Below, one piece after another: positions 10,492-19,508 of a stretch of DNA of 64,000 nt. A model generated the notes under the pieces. It had not been told where the DNA came from. It searched no databases and worked only from the letters and a program-made list of their open reading frames with translations. A program made the position numbers and the translations under genes. Origin of the DNA: Candidatus Neomarinimicrobiota bacterium (lineage in GTDB: Bacteria > Fidelibacterota > UBA2242 > B5-G15); NCBI GenBank assembly GCA_017656425.1, contig JACDNV010000002.1:124001-188000 (forward strand), given 5' to 3'. Position 1 is the stretch's first letter. The number at the start of each line of letters is the position of its first letter.

Positions 10492-11856
10492 TTATAATTC
10501 ATATTCTTCTATACAGACTTTGTCTTTGTATCTGGACATAGCAGCATCAATTACTTTTTCCTTTTCATCGTATTCCTCTAATTTTTTCCATATTCTACCG
10601 AGCCATGCTTTTTCTCTTTCCGGTACCTTTAAATATCCTGATTCGATTGCTGTATTTAATAGTTCACATGCGGTTAGTCCTGCTAAATGTGTGCGTTTGA
10701 AATCATCCTTTTCTGAAATAATAGCTTTTGCGATTTCATAAGATGCTTCTGGTGAAATTATAAATGCGTGCGGGCTCAAATTTTCATCACTTTTAATGAA
10801 CAGGTTTTTTAAGGTTACTTCATGCCCCTCTTTTAAAGCTGCATTCATTAATCTACAGTCGTATATTAAAATTTCAGTAAAAACTTCCGGTGCAAATCCA
10901 GATAATAAACGAACATTTTGAACAGACTCATTGCTCCACAGATCACAAGTCGCAGCTGCAATATTTCCCATGTGACTGAAATGTGCACATGCAGAAGACT
11001 TTCCTTCCATTGATATAGGGAATCCAGTGATAGCCTTTATAACTGGTCCCTCATAAGCACAGTCTTTTGAAGGACCGATTGCACCCTCTTCATACGCTAT
11101 CAATGATCTGGGAGCTGTCATTGCTCTTATGACTGCTGCAAGCGTTACTGGTATAAAGCCTCTATCTGCAAGGACCATTGCTGTATTTGCGATGCCACAT
11201 GCGGTATCTCCAGCTGGTATTGAACCCTTATCTTTGGCTATTTTTACAATATTTTCCCAGAGAAAGTGCATATCTTTTGACGATAGTATACCTATACCGA
11301 ATAGCAGTCCTGGTATATCAGCTTCGATAATAGCTATATCTGTTACTTCCTTACCTCCTATGGATTCAATTGAGAGCATATGTGCTCCAGATTCAGCGTT
11401 TTTGATAAAGGAATCAAATAATGTTTTTACATAATTTTCAGTGCGGATTTTTGGAGGTCTTTCCTGATCTCTTATATCGCATACAGTTACTCTCAGGGCA
11501 GAGTTTAATCCCTTCTCACAATAGAATTTTTCCATTAAGTCCAGTGTTAGCTTTGTAACCTGAGCTCCCATTTCTACATTCATGGTTAACTGAGGTGGAT
11601 GTTCAAATTCCAGTACTATGCCTGGTGTCTGGAGTATGTGAGCACGACTTAGTATGTCGGAGACAATATCCTCATATTGTTTTAAAATTTCTTTGTTATT
11701 GTCGTTTTTCATCCCAATAGCTGGTAAGGTATAGTTGATTTCTGGGTATACAGCTCCATTACCTATTTCAATCCCAAAACCGCATTTTACAGGATGTAGT
11801 GATTTTCCGAATATCATTTCATCAGCTGATTTGTATGCGAGCTCTTTGAATTCCAT
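10492..11856 (-). CDS. mtaB: Methanol:corrinoid methyltransferase-like protein (MtaB family)
   Basis: A 454-residue protein resembling the methanogen methanol:5-hydroxybenzimidazolylcobamide methyltransferase MtaB end to end. Shared stretches include ADEMIFG near the start, LSIESIGGKEV, AGDTACGIANTAM, APRSLIAYEEGAIGP, KDCAYE and MEGKSSACAH. The zinc ligands known from M. barkeri MtaB (Glu164, Cys220, Cys269) correspond to Glu164, Cys220 and Cys266 here, so the active site looks intact. MtaB moves the methyl of methanol onto a corrinoid protein, MtaC. No mtaC, mtaA or other corrinoid gene is in the window and the gene stands alone, so partner and true substrate are unknown; another methyl donor is possible. 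A strong AAGGAGGT ribosome binding site precedes the ATG. Confidence 0.88.
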   Translation of the reverse strand: MEFKELAYKSADEMIFGKSLHPVKCGFGIEIGNGAVYPEINYTLPAIGMKNDNNKEILKQYEDIVSDILSRAHILQTPGIVLEFEHPPQLTMNVEMGAQVTKLTLDLMEKFYCEKGLNSALRVTVCDIRDQERPPKIRTENYVKTLFDSFIKNAESGAHMLSIESIGGKEVTDIAIIEADIPGLLFGIGILSSKDMHFLWENIVKIAKDKGSIPAGDTACGIANTAMVLADRGFIPVTLAAVIRAMTAPRSLIAYEEGAIGPSKDCAYEGPVIKAITGFPISMEGKSSACAHFSHMGNIAAATCDLWSNESVQNVRLLSGFAPEVFTEILIYDCRLMNAALKEGHEVTLKNLFIKSDENLSPHAFIISPEASYEIAKAIISEKDDFKRTHLAGLTACELLNTAIESGYLKVPEREKAWLGRIWKKLEEYDEKEKVIDAAMSRYKDKVCIEEYEL

Positions 11857-11966
11857 TTTAGAACCTCCTTGATTGTTCTACCTACTCTAACTGAATAGGT
11901 TGCACATACGTATTTATTGATCTATAACAAAACACAGTGGTAATTTAAAAACAATATGATATAATT

Positions 11967-11995
11967 AATATAATTTTTATATATAATATTGACAA
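11967..11995 (-). promoter_or_regulatory. Sigma-70-like promoter of mtaB
   Basis: On the minus strand TTGTCA (11995-11990) is followed after exactly 17 bases by TATATT (11972-11967). This would start transcription near 11960 and leave a leader of about 100 bases before the mtaB ATG at 11856. The spacing is ideal, but the region is AT-rich. Confidence 0.45.
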
Positions 11996-12071
11996 CCTGG
12001 ATAAAATTTAATTGATATTTTGAGTTTTTATATCAATTTTTAATTATAAGGAGAAGAATAGAATGGATATG

Positions 12072-12743
12072 TTATTTTATGTACCTTTTTATTACTTTTT
12101 GATCAAATGTTACTATCCTTTTATAAATACCAAGGAAATTTATTAGTAATTCTGTGTTTATCTCATCAGGTACCCATACCGAGTCAAGCTTTATGTAATA
12201 CATTTTCATTGTAAAATATTCTGTGAAAGTAAAAGGAATTGATGCGGTCATTTCGAGAGCCACAAGATCAGTATCTTTTTTCGATATCCATACATATCCA
12301 AAGCTCAAGTCTTTTGACCTCTTTATAGGGAAGTATTTAACAGTCATGCATTCATTACCATTTATTGTGGTATCTTTTTGGTAATAAAAATGGTAGTAAG
12401 GAATAGCATCCCAAGACAGGGGACTGAAAAGTGGTAGTATATCGTTCTCCTTATAACGTGGGAAATCGGTTGGGGATTTCCTCTTGTTTTCTGTATTAAG
12501 TCTTATCCCCTTTATTATTCTGCCCTTGTCAACGAAGTATCTGCTGTATACTCTCCTTACGGATTTTGTATCACCCTCAATTGTATGAAAGGTAATTGTA
12601 GCTGTTGCATCATATGAGAGGTTAACCTTTTCCTGATTTTTAACAAGCGTCTTAATAACCTGTAGAACAGATATAGTATCCAATTCTTCTGGATATATTG
12701 TAGGTATGTGTATTATTAATATTAGAATGAAAAGAATTTTCAC
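12072..12743 (-). CDS. Exported LolA-like protein of unknown function
   Basis: A 223-residue protein with an N-terminal signal peptide (about residues 1-18) followed by a beta-rich region. The pattern of an early amphipathic helix (VLQVIKTLVKNQEKV), then ATITFHTIEGDT and WISKKDTDLVALEM, resembles the LolA/LolB outer-membrane lipoprotein-sorting fold; this is a judgement by eye. It starts with GTG, overlapping the coaX stop by 4 bases (GTGA), so it is coupled to coaX. About 215 bases before the next gene downstream hold no clear terminator. Confidence 0.6.
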   Translation of the reverse strand: MKILFILILIIHIPTIYPEELDTISVLQVIKTLVKNQEKVNLSYDATATITFHTIEGDTKSVRRVYSRYFVDKGRIIKGIRLNTENKRKSPTDFPRYKENDILPLFSPLSWDAIPYYHFYYQKDTTINGNECMTVKYFPIKRSKDLSFGYVWISKKDTDLVALEMTASIPFTFTEYFTMKMYYIKLDSVWVPDEINTELLINFLGIYKRIVTFDQKVIKRYIK

Positions 12744-13507
12744 TTATTTAATTTGTATATTATGTTAAGCCCTTTTAGAGTGAGATCAGGATCAACGATT
12801 TGAATATATTTAGATTTATCTGATACTTCATCTGCAATTCCGCCCGTAGAGATTATATTGAAATTGTTTATTTTTAACTCTTCTTTAATTCTCTCTATGA
12901 TTCCATCTATCATAGTTATATGTCCATAAAGTATTCCAGACTGCATTGCGTGTGTGGTAGTATCACCTATTATTTTTTCAGGGAAGATATATTCAACTTT
13001 ATATAATCTTGCTGCTCTTCTTATAAGGTCATTTGCTGCTGTTTCAAGTCCAGGGCATATAACGCCGCCAATATAGTCTCCTTCTGGCGACAAAACATCA
13101 AAAGTTGTAGCTGTACCGAAGTCTACAATTATAAGTGGTGGTTTGTACAGGTGTTTTCCTGCAACAGCATTACATAATCTGTCTGCACCAATCTCTGATG
13201 GATTTTTATATAATATTTTCAATTCCAGATTTAATGTGTTTGTAACAATAACAGGTTCAATTTTTAAATACTTTTTTGACATGAGCTGAAAAATATGAGT
13301 TAGCTGTGGGACAACTGAGGATATAATTACGCCTTTTATTTCTCCGATCTTAATGTTTGAGTTATGGAATAATAATTTTACTGTGAGCCATGATTCATCT
13401 ATTGTTCTGGTGTGGGTACTGGCAATTCTCCAGCATTCAATTAATTTATCATTTTTGAATATTCCTAAAATTGTAGTTGTATTACCAATATCGATTGCCA
13501 GTAGCAT
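12740..13507 (-). CDS. coaX: Type III pantothenate kinase
   Basis: Phosphorylates pantothenate in the first step of coenzyme A synthesis. The protein begins MLLAIDIGNTTT, the ASKHA phosphate-1 motif, and carries GADRLCNAVAG and VDFGTATTFD as in CoaX. I chose the ATG at 13507 (255 residues) because AAGGAAA lies 6 bases before it; the frame is open further upstream to an ATG at 13564, but those 19 extra residues are not family-like and would overlap birA by 83 bases. With this start it overlaps birA by 26 bases. The pairing of birA and coaX is common in bacteria. Confidence 0.94.
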   Translation of the reverse strand: MLLAIDIGNTTTILGIFKNDKLIECWRIASTHTRTIDESWLTVKLLFHNSNIKIGEIKGVIISSVVPQLTHIFQLMSKKYLKIEPVIVTNTLNLELKILYKNPSEIGADRLCNAVAGKHLYKPPLIIVDFGTATTFDVLSPEGDYIGGVICPGLETAANDLIRRAARLYKVEYIFPEKIIGDTTTHAMQSGILYGHITMIDGIIERIKEELKINNFNIISTGGIADEVSDKSKYIQIVDPDLTLKGLNIIYKLNK

Positions 13508-14288
13508 ATATGCTTTCCTTATGAATAGTAACGTCACCAGAAATAAATCTTTTTTTCTCTCCATTATTAAATTTTAATACGATTGCTCCATCATTTTCTA
13601 TGTTTTCAAGAATTCCTGTTAGTGATTTGTGTCCATCATTAATTGATATGGTCTTTCCTAAATGGTCGCAGTATTTTTTCCATTCATCTATCGTATACTT
13701 TAAACCTGAATTAAATAACGATCTAAGTTGTCTGTCGAGCTCCTTTAAAACACCTTTTAATATTATGATTCTTTCATGAATTTTCTCTGTTTCAATTAAA
13801 ATTGATGTTCCAAATCTTCTGTTTCCAGTGAAAAAGTTTCTCGGTTGATTAATATTTATCCCAATTCCTATAACTACTTTATTCAAATTATTTCCGGTTG
13901 TCCTTGATTCGACAAGTATACCGCATACTTTTTTATCATTCAACAATACATCATTTGGCCATTTCAAAGAAATTTTCTGATTTTTAAGGACCTTAATTAG
14001 TCCCTTTGCTACGCCTACAGCAGATGCGAAAGTAAATCCCATAAGATTTATATTTACAGGATGTTTTAGTAATAGTATAGAAAAAAGTAATGATTCTTCA
14101 GGATTGGATTCCCATTTTCTGCCTCTTCTTCCCCTTCCGGATGTCTGGTAATCTGCAAGAACTACTGTTCCATTTTCAAGGTGATTATTATTTAATAAAT
14201 AAGTATTGGTTGAGTCTATTGTTTGAAAATGTATGATATATGGTTTTATTATTTTTGTTTTTAATTTTAGATTGAGATAATTGAACAT
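13482..14288 (-). CDS. birA: Biotin-[acetyl-CoA-carboxylase] ligase, no repressor domain
   Basis: Attaches biotin to carboxylase carrier domains through biotinyl-AMP. The 268-residue protein has TIDSTNTYL, the biotin-binding loop in SGRGRRGRKW, LKWPNDVLLNDKKVCGILVE, and the short C-terminal beta domain. It lacks the N-terminal helix-turn-helix of E. coli BirA, so it is a ligase only, not the biotin repressor. It sits 3 bases after the S46 peptidase and overlaps coaX. Confidence 0.94.
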   Translation of the reverse strand: MFNYLNLKLKTKIIKPYIIHFQTIDSTNTYLLNNNHLENGTVVLADYQTSGRGRRGRKWESNPEESLLFSILLLKHPVNINLMGFTFASAVGVAKGLIKVLKNQKISLKWPNDVLLNDKKVCGILVESRTTGNNLNKVVIGIGININQPRNFFTGNRRFGTSILIETEKIHERIIILKGVLKELDRQLRSLFNSGLKYTIDEWKKYCDHLGKTISINDGHKSLTGILENIENDGAIVLKFNNGEKKRFISGDVTIHKESIYATGNRYW

Positions 14289-14291
14289 TTA

Positions 14292-16451
14292 CTACTTTAT
14301 ATTTAATTCTTCCAGTATCCTGTTGGCAGAATCGTATTTCTCGAGAATATATAGTACATATCTTATATCGACAGCAATAGTTCTTGTAAGATTTAGATCA
14401 TATTGCCAATCGCTTATCATAGATTCATAGTTTCCATCAAAAGCTAACCCTACAAGCTCACCTTTTCCGTTTAAGACAGGGCTCCCAGAATTACCTCCGG
14501 TTATATCGGTGGTGGCAAGGAAATTTACGGGTATGTCATTAATATATTTATCCATATAGATACCATAATTTTTGTTTTCCCATAACTTAATTAACTTGTC
14601 AGGTGCATTAAATGGTTCTTCCCCTGTGTGTTTTTCTATGATACCGCTTAATGAGGTTATATAATCATAGAAAACGGCATCCCTTGGTTTGTATCCCTTG
14701 ATGTAACCATAAGTAAATCTTATGGTTCTATTGGCATCGGGATACATTTCATTACCCTTCCACTTTTTTAAAAGCTTGTAGTATTTCGGTCTTAACTCTG
14801 TTATCATTCCATTAAATCGATAGTTTTTATTTTCAATTCTATCGAATTCTTTGTTTAATTCTTTTGCAAATTCTATAAATGGGTCATTAAGGCTATCAAG
14901 CTGAGCCTTATTCATATTGAACATTTTTATCCACATTTCAGGATTAGTTATTTGTGTTTTTTTGAAAACATTGTCAATAAATTTTTTTATTTGTTCTTTT
15001 GCCTTGCTTTTATCTGTGTATAGTCTTTTTATAAACTGTGGTTGTTCATTCTCAGGTAGTTCGAGTAATCTTTCAAAGAAGTAACCAAGAAGCCTTTTAT
15101 CTGCAGGATAATAGTAATCCTTTGCTCCAATTTCAAATTCCCTTTTTATTCTTGGTATTCTAAAATCCATATATTGTGGTTTTCGTTCCCCCTCTGGTTT
15201 TTCTTTTTCAATGCTCCACTTCTGTATTGTGGTTGCATAGCGAACTGTGGGTATCATAATCATATACCGAATGAGGTTATCTCTTTTTGCCCCTTTTTTT
15301 AATTCAGCGTATAGCTTTTCAATTTGATCGAGAGGGTTACCATACTCTTTAATGATATCGGGATTTTTTTTAAGCCATAGTTTGAATTCTTCCTCCTGCG
15401 TTTTTTTTCTTTCCAGTAGTTTTGATTTTTTAAAGCCGTCAACCATTCCCTGATTGTTTTTCAACGCATTATTTAGCCCTCTTATTCTCGCTGACAGCTT
15501 TATTGCAACATCTTCACCTTTTTTACTTTCATCCTCTAAAATTTCTATAACATCTTTGAAAAGCCTGATCCTAAAAGGATAAGAGAAATTTTGGTTCCAG
15601 TCTACCGAATTAGATGTTCTATATCTCATTGTTGAACCAGGATATCCGAGAATAAATACGGCGTCGTTTTTCTTTATACCCTTCGAAGATACTATTAAAT
15701 ATTTTTCTGGTTTAAACGGAACGTTCTCCTTGGAGTATTCAGAAGGTTTTCCATCAGGTCCAACATATGCTCTCAAGAAAGAAAAATCGCCTGTATGTCT
15801 TGGCCACATCCAGTTGTCAATATCGCCACCGTAAACACCTATTGACGATGGAGGTGCATATACTAACCTGATATCTTTTATTTTTAAGTATCTGTATAAG
15901 TAGTATTCCATTCCGTCAAGAAAAGATATAACTTGCCCAATTATCCCTTCTTCTTCATTTTCCGAGGCTTTTTCTATTTCAGCAATCTTTTTTTCTATTG
16001 CTTTTGCTTTTTCCTCGGGGGTCATATCTTTCTCCCGAAGGGATTCTTCGAATTTTATTACAGATTTTACTGTATCAGTTATATTTTTAAAATCTATTGT
16101 AATATATGCTTCATATCCGGGAGCAGGTATTTCTTCTTCTAAGGATCTGGCATAAAAGCCATCCCTTAAGTAATTATTTTCTGGTGATGAGTTTTTCTGA
16201 ATTGCTTGATATGCTACATGATGATTTGTTAAAATCAACCCATCAGGCGAGACGAAAGAGCCTGTTCCACCACCAATTATTATTACTGCATCCGCCAAAC
16301 AAGGACCGGTTGGGCTAAAAATCTCATCAGGCTTTAATTTTATCCCCTTGATTTTTTTGGGAATATTATCAAGTGTAAACATCCCCTCTTCAGGATATAA
16401 GATTGTAAGTAATAAAATGAAAATTATAAAGATTGATAAGTATCGTTTCAT
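14292..16451 (-). CDS. S46 family dipeptidyl-peptidase (DPP7-like)
   Basis: A 719-residue exported serine exopeptidase that releases dipeptides from peptide N-termini. A signal peptide covers about residues 1-20. The catalytic His is in LTNHHVAYQ (77/78), the Asp in GGDIDNWMWPRHTGDF (about 212), and the Ser is Ser655 in GGNSGSPVL. The residue that separates DPP11 (Arg673) from DPP7 (Gly673) in Porphyromonas is Gly673 here (AFDGNY), so a preference for hydrophobic P1 residues is likely by analogy. The middle insertion is the helical lid typical of S46. The family is found chiefly in FCB and some proteobacterial lineages, and supports peptide use as nutrient. Confidence 0.93.
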   Translation of the reverse strand: MKRYLSIFIIFILLLTILYPEEGMFTLDNIPKKIKGIKLKPDEIFSPTGPCLADAVIIIGGGTGSFVSPDGLILTNHHVAYQAIQKNSSPENNYLRDGFYARSLEEEIPAPGYEAYITIDFKNITDTVKSVIKFEESLREKDMTPEEKAKAIEKKIAEIEKASENEEEGIIGQVISFLDGMEYYLYRYLKIKDIRLVYAPPSSIGVYGGDIDNWMWPRHTGDFSFLRAYVGPDGKPSEYSKENVPFKPEKYLIVSSKGIKKNDAVFILGYPGSTMRYRTSNSVDWNQNFSYPFRIRLFKDVIEILEDESKKGEDVAIKLSARIRGLNNALKNNQGMVDGFKKSKLLERKKTQEEEFKLWLKKNPDIIKEYGNPLDQIEKLYAELKKGAKRDNLIRYMIMIPTVRYATTIQKWSIEKEKPEGERKPQYMDFRIPRIKREFEIGAKDYYYPADKRLLGYFFERLLELPENEQPQFIKRLYTDKSKAKEQIKKFIDNVFKKTQITNPEMWIKMFNMNKAQLDSLNDPFIEFAKELNKEFDRIENKNYRFNGMITELRPKYYKLLKKWKGNEMYPDANRTIRFTYGYIKGYKPRDAVFYDYITSLSGIIEKHTGEEPFNAPDKLIKLWENKNYGIYMDKYINDIPVNFLATTDITGGNSGSPVLNGKGELVGLAFDGNYESMISDWQYDLNLTRTIAVDIRYVLYILEKYDSANRILEELNIK

Positions 16452-16472
16452 TTTATTATCCCTTTTGTTTTT

Positions 16473-17240
16473 CTAAAATCCTTTTATCTGTCTTATTTGT
16501 TGATATGCCTCATTAATTTGTTTGAATTTTTCCTCGGCTAACCTCTGGAACTCCTGTCCGAGATGTGATACTTTATCAGGATGGTATTTACTTGCCATTT
16601 CCCTGTATGCCTTTTTAATCGTTTCTATGTCATCTTCGGGGCATACCCCCAGTATTTCATATGCATAATTCCCCTGTTTTACAAACATCGACCGGATAGA
16701 ATTATAATCCTGGGCAGTTATTCCAAGTTCAAGAGCGATTTCCTCTAATGCTTTTAATTCTGATTGATGATATTCGCCGTCTGCTCCAGCTATTCCAAAT
16801 AGTACATGGAGTAGTTCAAGCCTTGAGTAATAATCCATATAATTTCTTATCTGTTTTGCAATTTCTTTTATATCGAAATTTTTGTTCAAAATTTCTCTAT
16901 ATAGATATAATAGATCCTGTGCGTTTTCAACTCCGAACTTTTCAATTAGAAATTTTTTCACATAGCGTACCTCGGAGGAAAGCGTTTTCTTATCTGCTTT
17001 TGTAATATATGCAAAAAGTGATAGCATAGCGATTGCGAAGTCCCCCGCTCTTGTGTCTCCAAACTTTTGAAATTGATTATCAGTAGAAACATCGTAATCG
17101 TAAGAATATTCTTTTGTTCTTGGTGAACTTGATGAGTCAAACATACTGCCAATATACGCGCCGATAAGAGCACCAAGAGGACCCAGAAGTGCCCATCCTA
17201 TTCCTCCGCCAATTATAGTTCCAAACCATTTTCTACTCAT
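16473..17240 (-). CDS. DjlA-like co-chaperone: TerB domain plus J domain
   Basis: A 255-residue protein. A glycine-rich hydrophobic N-terminus ([23 protein letters not shown]) probably inserts in the membrane. It is followed by a helical TerB domain (about 50-165, with [14 protein letters not shown]) and a C-terminal J domain with HPD at 220-222 that would stimulate DnaK. The order matches DjlA and related co-chaperones. It lies 21 bases upstream of the S46 peptidase on the same strand. Its clients are unknown. Confidence 0.88.
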   Translation of the reverse strand: MSRKWFGTIIGGGIGWALLGPLGALIGAYIGSMFDSSSSPRTKEYSYDYDVSTDNQFQKFGDTRAGDFAIAMLSLFAYITKADKKTLSSEVRYVKKFLIEKFGVENAQDLLYLYREILNKNFDIKEIAKQIRNYMDYYSRLELLHVLFGIAGADGEYHQSELKALEEIALELGITAQDYNSIRSMFVKQGNYAYEILGVCPEDDIETIKKAYREMASKYHPDKVSHLGQEFQRLAEEKFKQINEAYQQIRQIKGF

Positions 17241-17277
17241 AGTATAATAACCATATTTATATAATAAAAATAAGTTT

Positions 17278-18372
17278 TTATCTTATTGATAAACCAATGC
17301 CAAGGGTTAATATATCATAATAGCTCTTAGAATATTGAAGTGATAAATTGATTAACGCAAGCCTAAGATTTACACCTGCTATTATTCTTGATTTATTTTC
17401 CCCCTCTGATTTGAACTCAGTGTTACTTGAGGTATCACCCTCTCCACTGTAGCTGTATTTAACTTCATATGTTGATTTTTCCAGCCCGTAACCTGCGTAT
17501 ATGCCAAAACCAAACGTTATTAGATTTATATCTTTCCCTACTGCTAACCCATAATGGATGTGCTGCGATTTTAGAACATCTCCTATGTTAATATTTTGTA
17601 AAAAGCCTCCCGCTGTGATTCTTAATGGAAACATTGGAATAGGGATGAAAGGATCGAGACGTAGGCGCCCACCAAATCCTAATAGATTTACCTCTCCCAT
17701 ATCTTCTAATTCAAATTTCGGAAGTCCCCGGGCTATTACCTCCGCTTTTATCGGTGACATAGGAATTGCAATACCAACACTTATTTGTGCTATAGGAAGT
17801 AAAAAATACTTAAGGTCAAATCCAGGAGGTGAAGTGAGGTTTGGTATACTATTAACAATGCTATTCAGTTGATTTTGAGTGGTACTGGAGTTAGCTGTTT
17901 CCTGGTCCATACCTTGATCTATCAGCTGTAGCGTTAATAAAGATTTGATGCCATCAACATCATCTGTTTTATTAATTTCCGCCCACTTCTCGGAGCCAAA
18001 GACTGTTGGAGCTTCTCTATTTGGATATAGTATCTCGCTATCTATACTCAATGTGTATTCTCTACCACCAATCTGTTGAGTAGTTGTAAAATCGGGAGCC
18101 ACAAGTTTAAAAATTTTATCCTTATCCGGGATTGCCATTGCTGAGGTATTGATACTTATGTCGAAACCAAACAGCTTATGAGTACCTGCGGAATGATACC
18201 ATCCACTATTGATGGTACTACCAAATGCATTAAAAATAGGTTGTAGATATAATTTCGCATGGTCTTCTAGTAACTCACTTAATTTTTCTTCCAAACTTTG
18301 TGATAACAAGATACTACTATCAAAAGTTATAACTGTGATTGCTATTATCGTTATTAATAACCCTCTTACCAT
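17278..18372 (-). CDS. Exported outer-membrane-type protein (DUF6588-like)
   Basis: A 364-residue protein with a signal peptide (about 1-24) and many alternating beta segments. The start of the mature protein, with [34 protein letters not shown], resembles a family of FCB outer-membrane proteins that I know as DUF6588. The chain ends in [11 protein letters not shown], like a final barrel strand. A clear AGGAGGT ribosome binding site precedes the ATG. Function is unknown. It heads the minus-strand run that continues through the TerB-J protein. Confidence 0.7.
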   Translation of the reverse strand: MVRGLLITIIAITVITFDSSILLSQSLEEKLSELLEDHAKLYLQPIFNAFGSTINSGWYHSAGTHKLFGFDISINTSAMAIPDKDKIFKLVAPDFTTTQQIGGREYTLSIDSEILYPNREAPTVFGSEKWAEINKTDDVDGIKSLLTLQLIDQGMDQETANSSTTQNQLNSIVNSIPNLTSPPGFDLKYFLLPIAQISVGIAIPMSPIKAEVIARGLPKFELEDMGEVNLLGFGGRLRLDPFIPIPMFPLRITAGGFLQNINIGDVLKSQHIHYGLAVGKDINLITFGFGIYAGYGLEKSTYEVKYSYSGEGDTSSNTEFKSEGENKSRIIAGVNLRLALINLSLQYSKSYYDILTLGIGLSIR

Positions 18373-18496
18373 TTCAACCTCCTAATTTTTTGTTATTCTA
18401 CTTTATTTCTTATTATGGAAAAAATCAATAAAAATGTTTACTATTAAATTGATATAGCTGATGTATTGATAAGAAATGATTAAACTTCAATTATAA

Positions 18497-19495
18497 ATGA
18501 GAAAAAAAGATACATTTAGGCATATAAAAGCTGCAATTATTTTTCTTACTGGAGTAATCGTATTTGGAACTATCGGTTACATTGTAATAGAGAAGTGGAA
18601 TTTTATAGATTCATTTTATATGACAATAATTTCAATTACAACAACTGGTTTTGAGGAGGTTCATCCTCTTAGTCATACAGGTAAAATATTCACTATTTTG
18701 ATAATAGTATTTGGGATATCTGCAATAGCATATACAGCAGGAAGAGCGACTCAATATTTTATTGAAGAATATTTTTTCAGGAGTAGAAGAATGATGGAAA
18801 AAATAAGAAAATTAAAAGATCATTATATAGTTTGTGGATTCGGAAGAATGGGTAAGCAAATTTGTAAAGAACTGAAAAATAATGGAGCATCTTTTGTTGT
18901 TATAGAGAGTAATCCGGAACAGCAAGAGACTCTCAAGGAGTCAGGGTATCTTTATATTGAAGGTGATGCTACAAATGATGAAACTTTGATTGAATCAGGT
19001 GTAAAAAGGGCAAAAGGGCTGGTTTCAGTAGTTGAAAAGGATGCAGACAATATTTTTGTAACTCTGACAGCCAGAGATTTGAACAGAAACCTTTTTATAG
19101 TAACTCGAGCAATAAATGAAGGGAGTGAAAGAAAGCTTATTAAAGCTGGAGCTAACAGGGTTATAAAACCCTATGAGCTTGGTGGACACAGAATGGTTCA
19201 GATGTTATTAAGACCTTATGTTGTGGATTTTATTGATATAGTTGGAAAAAGAGGTGTGTATAACCTTGCAATGGAGGAAATTCAGGTGGAAGATGGCTCA
19301 ATATTAGTCGGATCGAAAATTGCTGAAACACCTATTAGACGGGAGTTGAATATAATTGTAATAGCAATTTATACAAAAGAAGGAAAGTTTATTTATAATC
19401 CTGGTCCCAATGTGATTATCCAATCAAATGATACACTTATTGTTATAGGAGAGGAAAATAATATCAATAAGTTGAAAAATATTGCAAGGGGTTAA
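18497..19495 (+). CDS. RCK-domain cation channel with a non-standard selectivity filter
   Basis: A 332-residue protein with two membrane helices (about 12-32 and 62-85) and a pore loop, then a Rossmann RCK/TrkA-N domain (CGFGRMGKQI near residue 113, acidic strand end VIESNPE), then a TrkA-C domain from about 245. This is the MthK/Kch plan, gating K+ or Na+ flux in response to nucleotides or ions. The filter reads TTGFE (49-53) instead of TVGYG, and HPLS follows as in bacterial homologues. Selectivity is therefore uncertain. No ribosome binding site is visible before the ATG. It is divergent from the outer-membrane-type gene. Confidence 0.88.
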   Translation: MRKKDTFRHIKAAIIFLTGVIVFGTIGYIVIEKWNFIDSFYMTIISITTTGFEEVHPLSHTGKIFTILIIVFGISAIAYTAGRATQYFIEEYFFRSRRMMEKIRKLKDHYIVCGFGRMGKQICKELKNNGASFVVIESNPEQQETLKESGYLYIEGDATNDETLIESGVKRAKGLVSVVEKDADNIFVTLTARDLNRNLFIVTRAINEGSERKLIKAGANRVIKPYELGGHRMVQMLLRPYVVDFIDIVGKRGVYNLAMEEIQVEDGSILVGSKIAETPIRRELNIIVIAIYTKEGKFIYNPGPNVIIQSNDTLIVIGEENNINKLKNIARG

Positions 19496-19508
19496 TTTTA
19501 CTAAATAT

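Noticed and set aside
11857-11960. Cobalamin riboswitch in the mtaB leader, suggested by the corrinoid link and an ACCACTG stretch
   Set aside because: The leader is only about 100 bases and lacks the full B12 box and the expected paired regions.
13482-13564. Longer CoaX start at 13564
   Set aside because: The additional 19 residues are not family-like and overlap birA, while the ATG at 13507 has a good ribosome binding site and the family's normal N-terminus.
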